A DNA stretch of 60,670 nucleotides from NCBI GenBank assembly GCA_022601345.1, contig JAJACU010000007.1:1-60670 (forward strand), written 5' to 3'. Numbering within the stretch: the first letter of the stretch is position 1; each line of letters begins with the position of its first letter. This DNA comes from Chlamydiota bacterium. GTDB lineage: Bacteria; Chlamydiota; Chlamydiia; Chlamydiales; JAAZZY01. A program made the translations under genes and the position numbers. Under the pieces are notes generated by a model. The model worked only from the letters and a program-made list of their open reading frames with translations. It had not been told where the DNA came from and ran no database searches. This document shows, one piece after another, positions 53,348 to 60,670 of this stretch.

Positions 53348-54043
53348 ATGTCAAATTCAATAGCAAGTTTTGTCAATTCTCAATCAGCTGTGGCTGCGGC
53401 TGCGGCTGGGCCTCACACATATATTGGGTTTCTCATAGATAAATCAGGGTCAATGTTTCCATATGTAGATGCAGTAACTGATGGAGTAAATCAATTTATA
53501 AGCAAAATTAGTTCTTTTGGAGGAAAAAGACCAGGGGATTTTATTTTGTCTGAATTTTCTAGCGATTATACACAGGTTTTGAACAAGGCTTTTTCCAAAG
53601 TCTCAAAAACATTTAATTATAATTTTCAGCCAGAAAGCATTACCTGTCTTTATGATTCAGTTGTTCGAATAGTTAAAGATGTTGAAGCAAAAATAGCTGG
53701 ATCTGGAGGCAAAAAATCTAAAATTATCATCCCTATTATGACTGATGGACAAGATTCGGGCTGTAGTGTAACTGCTCAAGAAGTCAAACAACTTGTTGAG
53801 TCAAAAACTGGTCAAGGTTGGGAGTTTATGTTACTTGGAGCTGATTTAGAGACACCAGAAATAGCAGATCAAATCGGTATTAAACAAGATCTTGCTGTAA
53901 CTTTTGATCCAAGCAATATGAAAGAAGCGATTGGTTTCGTTGGGAAAAAAGTCACACAATTCATGCAGGGGAAAGTGCTTAAAGTAACTCAAGAAGAAAG
54001 ACTTCTTCTTGAAGGATCGCCTAGAGGGAAAACGGAGCTTTAA
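53348..54043 (+). CDS. von Willebrand factor type A domain protein
   Basis: 231 residues, mostly one vWA domain (about 24-200). The metal-ion-dependent adhesion site is complete: D31-K-S33-G-S35, then the threonine in ESITCLYDS, then IMTDGQDSG. A Ser/Ala-rich start (SAVAAAAAG) precedes it; no signal peptide. It has a strong AAAGGAG Shine-Dalgarno and is two bases upstream of a membrane J-domain protein, so both are translated together. vWA domains bind protein partners through a metal ion. A joint role with the J-domain protein is inferred from coupling. Confidence 0.93.
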   Translation: MSNSIASFVNSQSAVAAAAAGPHTYIGFLIDKSGSMFPYVDAVTDGVNQFISKISSFGGKRPGDFILSEFSSDYTQVLNKAFSKVSKTFNYNFQPESITCLYDSVVRIVKDVEAKIAGSGGKKSKIIIPIMTDGQDSGCSVTAQEVKQLVESKTGQGWEFMLLGADLETPEIADQIGIKQDLAVTFDPSNMKEAIGFVGKKVTQFMQGKVLKVTQEERLLLEGSPRGKTEL

Positions 54044-54045
54044 CA

Positions 54046-56052
54046 ATGGCGACTATTAGAAGTGATTTTTCTTTTCTTGCTGATAATGGTTTAAAGCCGG
54101 ATATAGTGGATCCTGTTGGCTTAGAAGACACGTCTTCTAAGCCGGCCATAGAATCGACTATTATTATTGACACAGCTAGATTAGCCAGTTCTGCTTGGGC
54201 TGGTTGGCAGGGAGCTTGCACCTCTTTTGTAACAGCTGCTTGCGTTCTTAAGTTGTGTTGCAGCTCATTTTTTGGATACGAAGAGGAAAAGCTAGTAGGA
54301 ACACTTGCTTTAGGCTATGGAATTGTTAGAGCTGTAGGGGCTTACAATAATTATATTCGCCCTGAAAATGTAGACTATCAACCAGATAGCTTAAAAGAAG
54401 AGTCTTCTAAGCCAACTACAGAGAAAAAAACAGGCATAGATTGGAAAGAGAGTATAGGCAGATTAACAGATTCTGCTTGGGTTGGCTTGCGGACAAGTTG
54501 CAGCGTAGGTTTAGTTGCTGCATTAGTTAGTAATTTTTTCAGGTTCGAGGTAAGCCCTATTCTTCCGCTACTTTGTGGTGGGCTTGGAATTAAAGCGGGG
54601 CTTGCAAATTTTGCTCACAAACGTCCTGAAAATTTAACTGAGCAGCTATCTGAAAGTAGAATTCAAACTGCTGTTAAATCTGTATTCAAGGGATTTGTAG
54701 ATGGCTCCACTTTGTTAATTCCTGGACTTTTTCTCTTGCAAAAGCTTCAACAATGTCAAGGATATCCACCGCTTTCATATCAGGCTAATTCCTGCATTAG
54801 AAATGCTGTTGAGTTGACTTATGTGTCTGCGGCAGTATTTGCTGTAGGTTCTTTGGTTTCTAATATATTAAATCGAAGCCAACAAGAATCAGCTCCAGGT
54901 CAACCTGTTAGTAAGTTAGGGCGACTTAAAAATGTATGTCAAATAATTGGCAGCGCAGCTTTATCTGCAACGGCCCCTATAGGGGTTCTAATACCGAGCA
55001 TATTTACAATTGATTCTTCTGGTGTTGGAGCAAGCACACTTCCTCTGTTTGTTGGCATTTCGTCTATTGCAGGACTAGCGGGTGCCCTTGAAAGCTATTA
55101 TTCAAATAGGAAAGGTATTAACCCAGAGCTAAGAATTCGAAAGAGGTTTCTTGACGCTTTTTCCGGAGCCTGGAAAACTTACAGTGTAGCTACCATGGCT
55201 TTATTATTTGGCTCAAACATATCTAAATTCCCATTGCCATCTTTTTCCGAAGCTCAAAAACAACAGCTACTTGTAACTTCAGCAGCTATTTTAGGGGTTG
55301 CTCAAGGTGCTTGGAGCTTTTTTCAAAAACCTCGAGACCCAAGTGAAGATGGAGTCTTATCGACAATTTATCAAAAATGGAAGCGCGCTTCAAAGGTAAA
55401 AAAATTAGGGATTGCCCTTACTTCACTCGCTGCGTTGTCTGTCGTGTATTTAGGTGGTCCTCATAAGGCATATGAGTTTGGAAGTGATCAGTGTCGAGCA
55501 GTCAATGAGGTGGCTCTTAAAGCTTATCAAGTACTGGCTTATAATGAAAAATCAATTCAATCGACATACGGTGAATTTTTAAATGGACTTCCCAGTAAAG
55601 AATTGGAAATGGATCGTTTGGCGAAATTGGCGACAACAGTTGCGTGTCATGATGAGGATGATATTGAGTGTCAGGAACAAAAACTTGAGGATTTCTCATG
55701 CGCCCAAATCTTGCAGACTTGCCATCTTGATGCAATGGCCATAAGAGATCATAAAAAAGTTTATAGGGCAAAAGCCCAAAAAATTCACCCTGACAAAAAT
55801 CCAAATGAAGCCGAGCTGTCTGAACTGGCAAGCCAAGCTTTATCCTATGCTTATAATCAAATAAGAGAAACAAAGAAGTGCTCAGGGCAAGATGAAGAAG
55901 GCTGCACACTTCCATTGACTCAACTAACTCGAACGCTGCGAGCGCCCAAGATGTTGTTTAAGAAATTATTTGGTCTTAATTCATCAACTTGTACTTACAC
56001 CATGAATGGTAAAGCTACTGAAATGCCATTAGAAGCTTGCCAAGGTCTGTGA
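54046..56052 (+). CDS. Repeat-built membrane protein with C-terminal J domain
   Basis: 668 residues. Five degenerate modules of roughly 70-90 residues fill about 44-445, each with two hydrophobic helices. Starts are recognisable at SSAWAGWQGAC, DSAWVGLRTSC, VFKGFVDGSTL, VCQIIGSAALS and AFSGAWKTYSV. Linkers share an E-SSKP motif (EDTSSKP, EESSKP). One more hydrophobic segment lies near 455-475. Residues about 548-612 form a J domain with HPD at 581-583 (AQKIHPDKNP) and the helix III text ALSYAYNQI. J domains stimulate Hsp70 ATPase. With the membrane body it could recruit DnaK or a host Hsp70 to a membrane. No G/F-rich or zinc region, so not a classical DnaJ. Two bases after the vWA gene. Confidence 0.85.
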   Translation: MATIRSDFSFLADNGLKPDIVDPVGLEDTSSKPAIESTIIIDTARLASSAWAGWQGACTSFVTAACVLKLCCSSFFGYEEEKLVGTLALGYGIVRAVGAYNNYIRPENVDYQPDSLKEESSKPTTEKKTGIDWKESIGRLTDSAWVGLRTSCSVGLVAALVSNFFRFEVSPILPLLCGGLGIKAGLANFAHKRPENLTEQLSESRIQTAVKSVFKGFVDGSTLLIPGLFLLQKLQQCQGYPPLSYQANSCIRNAVELTYVSAAVFAVGSLVSNILNRSQQESAPGQPVSKLGRLKNVCQIIGSAALSATAPIGVLIPSIFTIDSSGVGASTLPLFVGISSIAGLAGALESYYSNRKGINPELRIRKRFLDAFSGAWKTYSVATMALLFGSNISKFPLPSFSEAQKQQLLVTSAAILGVAQGAWSFFQKPRDPSEDGVLSTIYQKWKRASKVKKLGIALTSLAALSVVYLGGPHKAYEFGSDQCRAVNEVALKAYQVLAYNEKSIQSTYGEFLNGLPSKELEMDRLAKLATTVACHDEDDIECQEQKLEDFSCAQILQTCHLDAMAIRDHKKVYRAKAQKIHPDKNPNEAELSELASQALSYAYNQIRETKKCSGQDEEGCTLPLTQLTRTLRAPKMLFKKLFGLNSSTCTYTMNGKATEMPLEACQGL

Positions 56053-56102
56053 CTTTTGAACTCAAAATAATCACCTGAGAAATAGATTCAAGGTTACGCT
56101 AA

Positions 56103-56190
56103 AGGGGCTTTGTTATTTATTTTTAGTGAAAAAAGTCAATTTAGCTTAAACTGCACTCTCAAATCAATTAGAGAAATATCAGAAGAATGC
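56103..56190 (+). repeat. Copy 2 of the waaF upstream repeat joined to a waaF 3' remnant
   Basis: Bases 56115-56153 are identical to 52133-52171, with near-identity extending from 56103. Right after, 56154-56188 resembles the end of waaF (53180-53216; aligned remnant residues L-E-K-Y-Q-K-N against L-E-K-Y-K-K-N). The stretch therefore looks like a waaF locus from which nearly the whole gene has been deleted, and it now leads into the next glycosyltransferase gene. Confidence 0.85.
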
Positions 56191-57098
56191 AACAAGGCTT
56201 ACCTAAATTAGTTTTTATTGGAAGAGCATATCACGCAAAAACAAAAAGTGATGAACTCATACTGACTCTTTTGAAAGAGCACTATGAAGTTACAATCATT
56301 AGAAGAGATGGCTATCCTGATAAAGAAATTGTAAAACAAGTTAATACATTAAGGCCTCAAGCTGTTCTTTTTTGGTGTCTACCTCCTTCATTTACTTTCC
56401 ATCTACTTAAGTTTAAGTGCAAAAATATTATTTGGGCTCCTATGTGGGATGGCTTTAAAGAGCTGTCTTGGAAGAAAAAACTTATCTTTAGTTTTTATAA
56501 AGTTAAAATCTTATGTTTTAGTAAAGTTTTGTATGATTACTTTAAAAAAACACCTCTTAAATGCGCTTATTGGCAGTGCTTTCTAAAACCAGACCTTAAA
56601 CCCATTGAAACACAAAATCCTCCATATACTTTTTTCTTTTGGCAAAGAGAAAAAGAAATTAGCTTAGATAAAGTTGTGGCAATGATTGGAGAAGATAAGA
56701 TAAAAAAATTGATCTACAAAACGGAAATAGGTGAGCTGCCACACAAAAAATATTCTTTTGAATTAGAAAAGTTAAATGATTGGCTTTCTAAAGAAGATTA
56801 CCAAAGTAAAATGGATGAGGCAGACTTTTTTATTGCGCCGCGTAGAGCAGAAGGCATAGGCTTTAGTTTTTTAGAGCCCATGAGTCGTGGACTTATTGTA
56901 CTTGCCTACGATAATGCCACGATGAATGAATATATTCAAGATGGCGTAAGTGGGTATCTTTTTGGAGATAATTTTAAGTTAAGTCAGCCTATTAGCTCAC
57001 CTAAGTCTTTATCAGAGGCTATTAACAATCAAACTCACAAATTTTATGAAAATTGGTTAAAAGAAAAGGGCAATATTGTACCTTTTATTAAAAGCTAA
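56187..57098 (+). CDS. GT-B glycosyltransferase (GT1/GT4-like)
   Basis: 303 residues. N-terminal Rossmann half (KLVFIGRAYHA) and a C-terminal half with the donor-site signature RRAEGIGFSFLEPMSRG, followed by YIQDGVSGYLFG. This E-x7-E pattern is the family hallmark. No membrane helix. The start overlaps the waaF remnant, so it probably inherited the waaF promoter. It begins a run of four glycan genes; the acceptor is unknown, likely LPS or another surface glycan. Confidence 0.9.
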   Translation: MQQGLPKLVFIGRAYHAKTKSDELILTLLKEHYEVTIIRRDGYPDKEIVKQVNTLRPQAVLFWCLPPSFTFHLLKFKCKNIIWAPMWDGFKELSWKKKLIFSFYKVKILCFSKVLYDYFKKTPLKCAYWQCFLKPDLKPIETQNPPYTFFFWQREKEISLDKVVAMIGEDKIKKLIYKTEIGELPHKKYSFELEKLNDWLSKEDYQSKMDEADFFIAPRRAEGIGFSFLEPMSRGLIVLAYDNATMNEYIQDGVSGYLFGDNFKLSQPISSPKSLSEAINNQTHKFYENWLKEKGNIVPFIKS

Positions 57099-57111
57099 GG
57101 AAGAATTTAAA

Positions 57112-57831
57112 TTGAAAGCCATTATTTTAGCAGGGGGACTAGGTACAAGACTTAAAAGTGTGGTTCCTGATCTGCCTAAACCTTTAGCTCCTATCCATCA
57201 AAGACCCTTTTTAGAATATCAGTTGGATTACTGGATTGACCAAGGCGTTACTGAATTTTACTTGTCTGTTTGCTATTTAGCTCAAAAGGTAAAGTCTCAT
57301 TTTCAAAATAGCTACAGAGGCTGTAAAATTTATTATATACAAGAGCCTGCACCACTAGGAACAGGTGGGGCCATTTTGTATAGTTTAAGTCAATTTGAAG
57401 ATCAAAAAAGTGATGTTGTTATTTTAAATGGGGATACTTTTGTAGAAGTTGATTTTGATGCTATGCTCTCTTTTCATAAGAAAAGTGATTCAAACTTGAG
57501 TATAGCTTTAAGAGTTGTGGAGTGCAATGATCGTTATAGCGGCGTTGAGCTCGATAAAAACAATAAGATCACCCAATTTTGTCAAAGAGAATGGGGTTCT
57601 GATGCTTTGCTTATCAATGCAGGTGTTTATCTTTTAAAACCAGAGCTGCTGAGCTTTTATCAATGGAAATGTGGAGAAAGGTTTTCAATAGAAGATGATT
57701 TTTTTCCAGAAGTTATTAAGAATAAAAATGTATATGGTTATGTTACAAGTGGAAAGTTTATAGATATTGGCATTCCAAAAGATTATGAAAAATCAAAGAG
57801 TTTCTTTAAAGATGCAGGGCAAGTCCATTAA
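57112..57831 (+). CDS. Sugar-phosphate nucleotidyltransferase (HddC-like)
   Basis: 239 residues. N-terminal pyrophosphorylase motif IILAGGLGTRLKSVVPDLPK with PLGTGGAI, then LNGDTFVEVD (metal site) and IDIGIPKDYEK. The sequence is closest in pattern to D-glycero-D-manno-heptose 1-phosphate guanylyltransferases. It would make an NDP-heptose or related donor for its neighbours. The start is TTG 57112, since AAGGAAG lies ideally upstream and the AGG motif must be near the N-terminus. It is 13 bases after the previous stop and overlaps the next gene by 20. Confidence 0.88.
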   Translation: MKAIILAGGLGTRLKSVVPDLPKPLAPIHQRPFLEYQLDYWIDQGVTEFYLSVCYLAQKVKSHFQNSYRGCKIYYIQEPAPLGTGGAILYSLSQFEDQKSDVVILNGDTFVEVDFDAMLSFHKKSDSNLSIALRVVECNDRYSGVELDKNNKITQFCQREWGSDALLINAGVYLLKPELLSFYQWKCGERFSIEDDFFPEVIKNKNVYGYVTSGKFIDIGIPKDYEKSKSFFKDAGQVH

Positions 57832-58894
57832 AAACGCAAATCGAATTTGGATCTCAAGTCCACATAATCTTGGTGACTTTATTGCCAAAATTCCTTTGAT
57901 CCGCATTTTGAAGCAGCGCTTTCCTCACTGTAAAATTATTCTAGCTGCGCGCGCCTATGTTAAAGAGCTTGTGGATCTAGTTGAAGAAGTCGATGAATTT
58001 ATCGATTTTGAGCAATTTTTTAGTCTACCGGAAGACGCAGTTGTAGCTGCTCTTAAGAACTTGAAAATTGATGTGCTTATTCATATTTTGTCTTTGCAAA
58101 ATCATATTGGGCCTGATGTTGCAAAACTTGCTAAGAGTGCAAATGTTCCTAATAGAATTGGCAATATCAAGCGTTCATTATTTTCTTTGTGGGTAAAAAA
58201 AGCACGCGGGGATCTGACTCACAATATATGTAAAAAACGCATTATTTCTGGGATGCATGAATATCAATGGAATTTGTTGGCCTTAAAGTTTTTTGGGATA
58301 GAAAAAAAATATGGGACTGAAGAAATAACCGATCTGCTAGAAGCTCCTCTACCAGAAGGGCAAGAGAGCCAATTCATTAAAAAGGGCAAGTTCAACTTGG
58401 TGATACACCCAGGCTCACATGGAAATGCCAAAGAGTGGCCCGAAGAAAAGTTTATAGAACTACTCAAGCTTTTAGAAGGCAGTAATATTCATCCAATTAT
58501 TACAGGATCAACAGAAGAATCTCATAGGTTTAAAAAACTAGGTGAGTTCTCTAATATTACTTTTGCAATGGGAAGGTGCTCTCTAAAAGAGTTTATAGCT
58601 CTCATAAGTCAATGTAATGGGCTTATTGCTGCAAGTACAGGTCCTATTCATATTGCCGCATTATTTAACACAAAGGCTCTAGGCTTATTTCCTATGCAGA
58701 AAGATATTGGAGCTGACGTGTGGCGACCACTGGGCAAAGGAGCAATGCATTTAGCAAGCTCTATAGTATGCTCAGCATGTATAAAAAAAATATCTGATTT
58801 TAACCCTAAATTGTGCACCTGCATGCAAGATATTGAAGCTGCAGATGTTTGTTCAATAATAACTCAATGGAATGTTCATGAAAGTACTATTTGA
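57812..58894 (+). CDS. Glycosyltransferase family 9 (heptosyltransferase-like)
   Basis: 360 residues from the ATG at 57812, which gives the expected N-terminus IWISSPHNLGDFIAKIPLI. The middle motif IHPGSHGNAKEWPEEKF and the donor loop AASTGPIHIAALFN are typical of ADP-heptose transferases. The cysteine-rich end (CSACIKK, LCTCM) matches waaF-type tails. It overlaps the previous gene by 20 bases and the next by 23. It is a second GT9 gene besides waaF. Confidence 0.9.
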   Translation: MQGKSIKNANRIWISSPHNLGDFIAKIPLIRILKQRFPHCKIILAARAYVKELVDLVEEVDEFIDFEQFFSLPEDAVVAALKNLKIDVLIHILSLQNHIGPDVAKLAKSANVPNRIGNIKRSLFSLWVKKARGDLTHNICKKRIISGMHEYQWNLLALKFFGIEKKYGTEEITDLLEAPLPEGQESQFIKKGKFNLVIHPGSHGNAKEWPEEKFIELLKLLEGSNIHPIITGSTEESHRFKKLGEFSNITFAMGRCSLKEFIALISQCNGLIAASTGPIHIAALFNTKALGLFPMQKDIGADVWRPLGKGAMHLASSIVCSACIKKISDFNPKLCTCMQDIEAADVCSIITQWNVHESTI

Positions 58895-60137
58895 TAGCTC
58901 AGTGATGGCTCTTGCCATCTTAGAAAATGTAGCCATGCATAAGACTGGTATATTTCGCTATGCTGAAAATTTAGCGACGCACCTGCTTGAAATGACAGAT
59001 GTTGAACTGGGCTTTTACTCGACGCTTGGGCGTCGAGATAAGAATCTTTGGAAGAAAAAGCTGGATGAGCTAGGGCACCTTAAAGGTATCCCTTTGTTAA
59101 ATCATTATCACCCTTTGAAGCGTCAAATGGATGGTTTGAAACAAAAAATCATGGATGCATCGCCCATGAAAAAACTCTTTTTAAAAAGTTTGTGCGAAAG
59201 CCTTAGGATGGTGATGAAAAGTTCTCCAAATTTAGTGGGTAAAGTTGGGGCTCAAGATATTTATTTTTCACCTTATCATCCTATTCCTAAATTAATCAGA
59301 GAGAAAAAAGATCTAATTTGCTTTACAATGATTCATGATCTTATCCCTCTTAAATATCCCAACTTTTTTAAGGTTGATAAGAGGGGTTTTTTCGATAGCA
59401 TCTTTAAAAAAGCAAAACCAAATCACTTCTTTATTGCTGCATCAGAAACTACAAAAGCTGATATTTGTCACTATTACTCTATTAATCCGAGTAAAATTAC
59501 AGTAGCTTACGGTGCTCCCCAAAGAGATATCTTTTATCCTGTAGAGGATGAAGCTCTTTTGAAAAGCACTCTTCAAAGATATAATATTCAAAAACCTTAT
59601 ATTTTGAGTTTAGCAACAGTAGAGCCACGTAAAAATATTTTAGCTCTAGTCGATGCTTATATTGAAATAATCCAGCAGAACCCAAATCTTGAATTAGATT
59701 TAGTCTTATGTGGAGCTAAAGGCTGGGGGATGGAAGCCTTAAAAGAGAAAATAACACCCTACAAAGATCGGATTCTTATTACAGGGTATGCTAAAGATGA
59801 AGATCTAGCCTCTATATATAGTGGAGCAACAGCTTTTGTTTATCCATCGCTTTACGAAGGGTTTGGAATTCCACCCGTAGAAGCCATGTGTTGTAATACG
59901 CCAGTGATTGTTTCTGATAGAGCTTCTCTTCCAGAAGTTGTGGGAAGTGCAGGTTTATATGTAGATCCTACTGATATAAAAGACATGGCATCTCAAATGC
60001 TAAAAGTTGTTCAAGACGTTGATTTACAAAACCAATTAAAAGAAAAAGGACTTGAGAGAGTCAAAAAATTCACTTGGGAAAATACAGCTAAGACCATTCA
60101 TCAGGCTTTTGAAGCCAGCTTAGATCAAGTAGGGTGA
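58872..60137 (+). CDS. GT4-family glycosyltransferase
   Basis: 421 residues. N-terminal acceptor half starts MKVLFDSS and contains the TGIFRYAENLA helix typical of GT4 mannosyl-type enzymes. The C-terminal half has LSLATVEPRKNI, VYPSLYEGFGIPPVEAM (E-x7-E), CNTPVIVSDRASLPEVVGSAGLYVDP. An alternative ATG lies two codons on (58878). Fourth gene of the glycan cassette. Its 3' end overlaps the convergent pyrophosphorylase gene by 18 bases. Confidence 0.93.
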   Translation: MFMKVLFDSSVMALAILENVAMHKTGIFRYAENLATHLLEMTDVELGFYSTLGRRDKNLWKKKLDELGHLKGIPLLNHYHPLKRQMDGLKQKIMDASPMKKLFLKSLCESLRMVMKSSPNLVGKVGAQDIYFSPYHPIPKLIREKKDLICFTMIHDLIPLKYPNFFKVDKRGFFDSIFKKAKPNHFFIAASETTKADICHYYSINPSKITVAYGAPQRDIFYPVEDEALLKSTLQRYNIQKPYILSLATVEPRKNILALVDAYIEIIQQNPNLELDLVLCGAKGWGMEALKEKITPYKDRILITGYAKDEDLASIYSGATAFVYPSLYEGFGIPPVEAMCCNTPVIVSDRASLPEVVGSAGLYVDPTDIKDMASQMLKVVQDVDLQNQLKEKGLERVKKFTWENTAKTIHQAFEASLDQVG

Positions 60138-60670
60138 AATTGCTGGTTGATTGAACCAGCGTTTTTTTAGATCTAAAGACGGGTAATAGAACTCAGCGCT
60201 AAGTTCAAAAGGGGTCGAAGGAGCCTTGAGATGGGTAATAAGCTCGAATATTTTACGTTCTTTTGCAAGTAATGCTTTTTGAACTTCTTGAGGGGAGTTA
60301 TTACCCTCTAGTCCCTTGAGGGGTGAAAAGATATCTTCTCTTGGATAAACTACAACACCTGTTTTCTCAGTTTCAAATAGGATGTCAAAAAGATACTTTT
60401 CAAATTTCCAGGCATTTGGAGAGCTTGGTTTAATAACAAGAGCTTTCTCTTCATCATAGAAGGGTGATTTTTTTTGCACTTTGTGCAAAGGAAGTTTGTG
60501 GTTTGCCATTTTTTTAGCAAAATTCATTGTGAGTGCAAGCATGCTAAGATTTGCGCAAGGCTCACGGGTAAATGACCAATTAGCTGGAACCTCGTGATAT
60601 TCAACAACTATTGGTTTTTTTTCAAATTGGACAATAATACCAACTTTTTCATCTGCAGATTTACGCTGAC
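60120..60670 (-). CDS. UDP-N-acetylhexosamine pyrophosphorylase-like protein (partial, 3' end)
   Basis: The C-terminal 183 or so codons of a gene that continues beyond the right edge of the window. The open frame runs unbroken from the window end (KSADEKVGIIVQ, KKPIVVEYHEVP) to the stop at 60120. That first segment and the later NAWKFEKYLFDIL match the C-terminal part of UDPGP/UAP1-type enzymes, which make UDP-GlcNAc from UTP and GlcNAc-1-phosphate. An internal ATG at 60542 is not the start. Specificity (GlcNAc or glucose) cannot be fixed from this part. Confidence 0.8.
   Translation of the reverse strand, partial: QRKSADEKVGIIVQFEKKPIVVEYHEVPANWSFTREPCANLSMLALTMNFAKKMANHKLPLHKVQKKSPFYDEEKALVIKPSSPNAWKFEKYLFDILFETEKTGVVVYPREDIFSPLKGLEGNNSPQEVQKALLAKERKIFELITHLKAPSTPFELSAEFYYPSLDLKKRWFNQPAISPYLI

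Noticed and set aside
52133-56153. The two 39-nt copies as ends of an insertion sequence or a CRISPR repeat pair
   Set aside because: There is no transposase between them, no terminal inverted repeat and no target duplication. Only two copies 4 kb apart exist, and one is fused to a waaF remnant, which fits locus duplication better.

Overview
The window reads as a piece of the chromosome of a non-Chlamydiaceae ('environmental') member of the Chlamydiota. The main evidence is gene order. Conserved chlamydial blocks are mcsB-mcsA, then frr-pyrH-tsf-rpsB followed by an unusually long PBP2 (pbpB), the type III secretion block sctJ-K-L-R-S-T near lpdA-lipA, the secA / psd / mnmE / nth neighbourhood, ruvC-ruvA, and a sigma-66 type rpoD. 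The DNA is AT-rich with many poly-A/T runs. Alanine racemase, a waaF-like heptosyltransferase, a GH18 chitinase and the lack of ompA between rpsB and pbpB argue against Chlamydia itself. The family within the phylum cannot be settled from this sequence alone.

Layout. 1-6.3 kb: tRNA-Ala, a DinG-type helicase whose 5' end looks frame-disrupted, rpoD, a possible glycosyltransferase and an unusual peptide deformylase with a hydrophobic leader. 6.5-16.5 kb: a small membrane protein, mcsB/mcsA, a permuted NlpC/P60-like protein, tRNA-Lys and tRNA-Glu, frr-pyrH-tsf-rpsB, tRNA-Gly, and pbpB. 16.5-24.5 kb is an accessory region: DUF2000, a GntR regulator with a palindromic operator, a deaminase-like protein lacking its zinc cysteines, a fused sugar kinase/GCKR-like protein, a GH18 chitinase, a DUF2608 HAD phosphatase and a Nudix protein. 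24.6-29.3 kb: type III secretion operon. 29.6-35.9 kb: a DMT transporter, a HEAT-like protein, lipA, lpdA, a sulfotransferase and a zinc-ribbon membrane protein. 35.9-45.5 kb: secA, psd, mnmE, nth and alr, interleaved with three unknown membrane proteins. 45.7-49.6 kb: two convergent MFS transporters, one behind a TPP riboswitch, a NUC1-type nuclease and a YkgJ-like protein. 49.6-56.1 kb: an ankyrin protein, ruvA/ruvC, waaF, and a two-gene unit of a von Willebrand A protein and a repeat-built membrane protein with a C-terminal J domain. 56.2-60.67 kb: a glycan/heptose cassette of three glycosyltransferases and a sugar nucleotidyltransferase, then the 3' end of a UDP-sugar pyrophosphorylase cut by the window edge.

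The most unusual items are: (1) the kinase/GCKR-like fusion beside a chitinase; (2) the vWA plus multi-repeat membrane J-domain pair; (3) a 39-nt perfect repeat of the waaF upstream region, joined to a remnant of a waaF 3' end, on the far side of that pair, which marks a past duplication or insertion; (4) a TPP riboswitch ahead of an MFS transporter, suggesting thiamine import; and (5) several apparently inactivated or altered enzymes (McsB, the deaminase).
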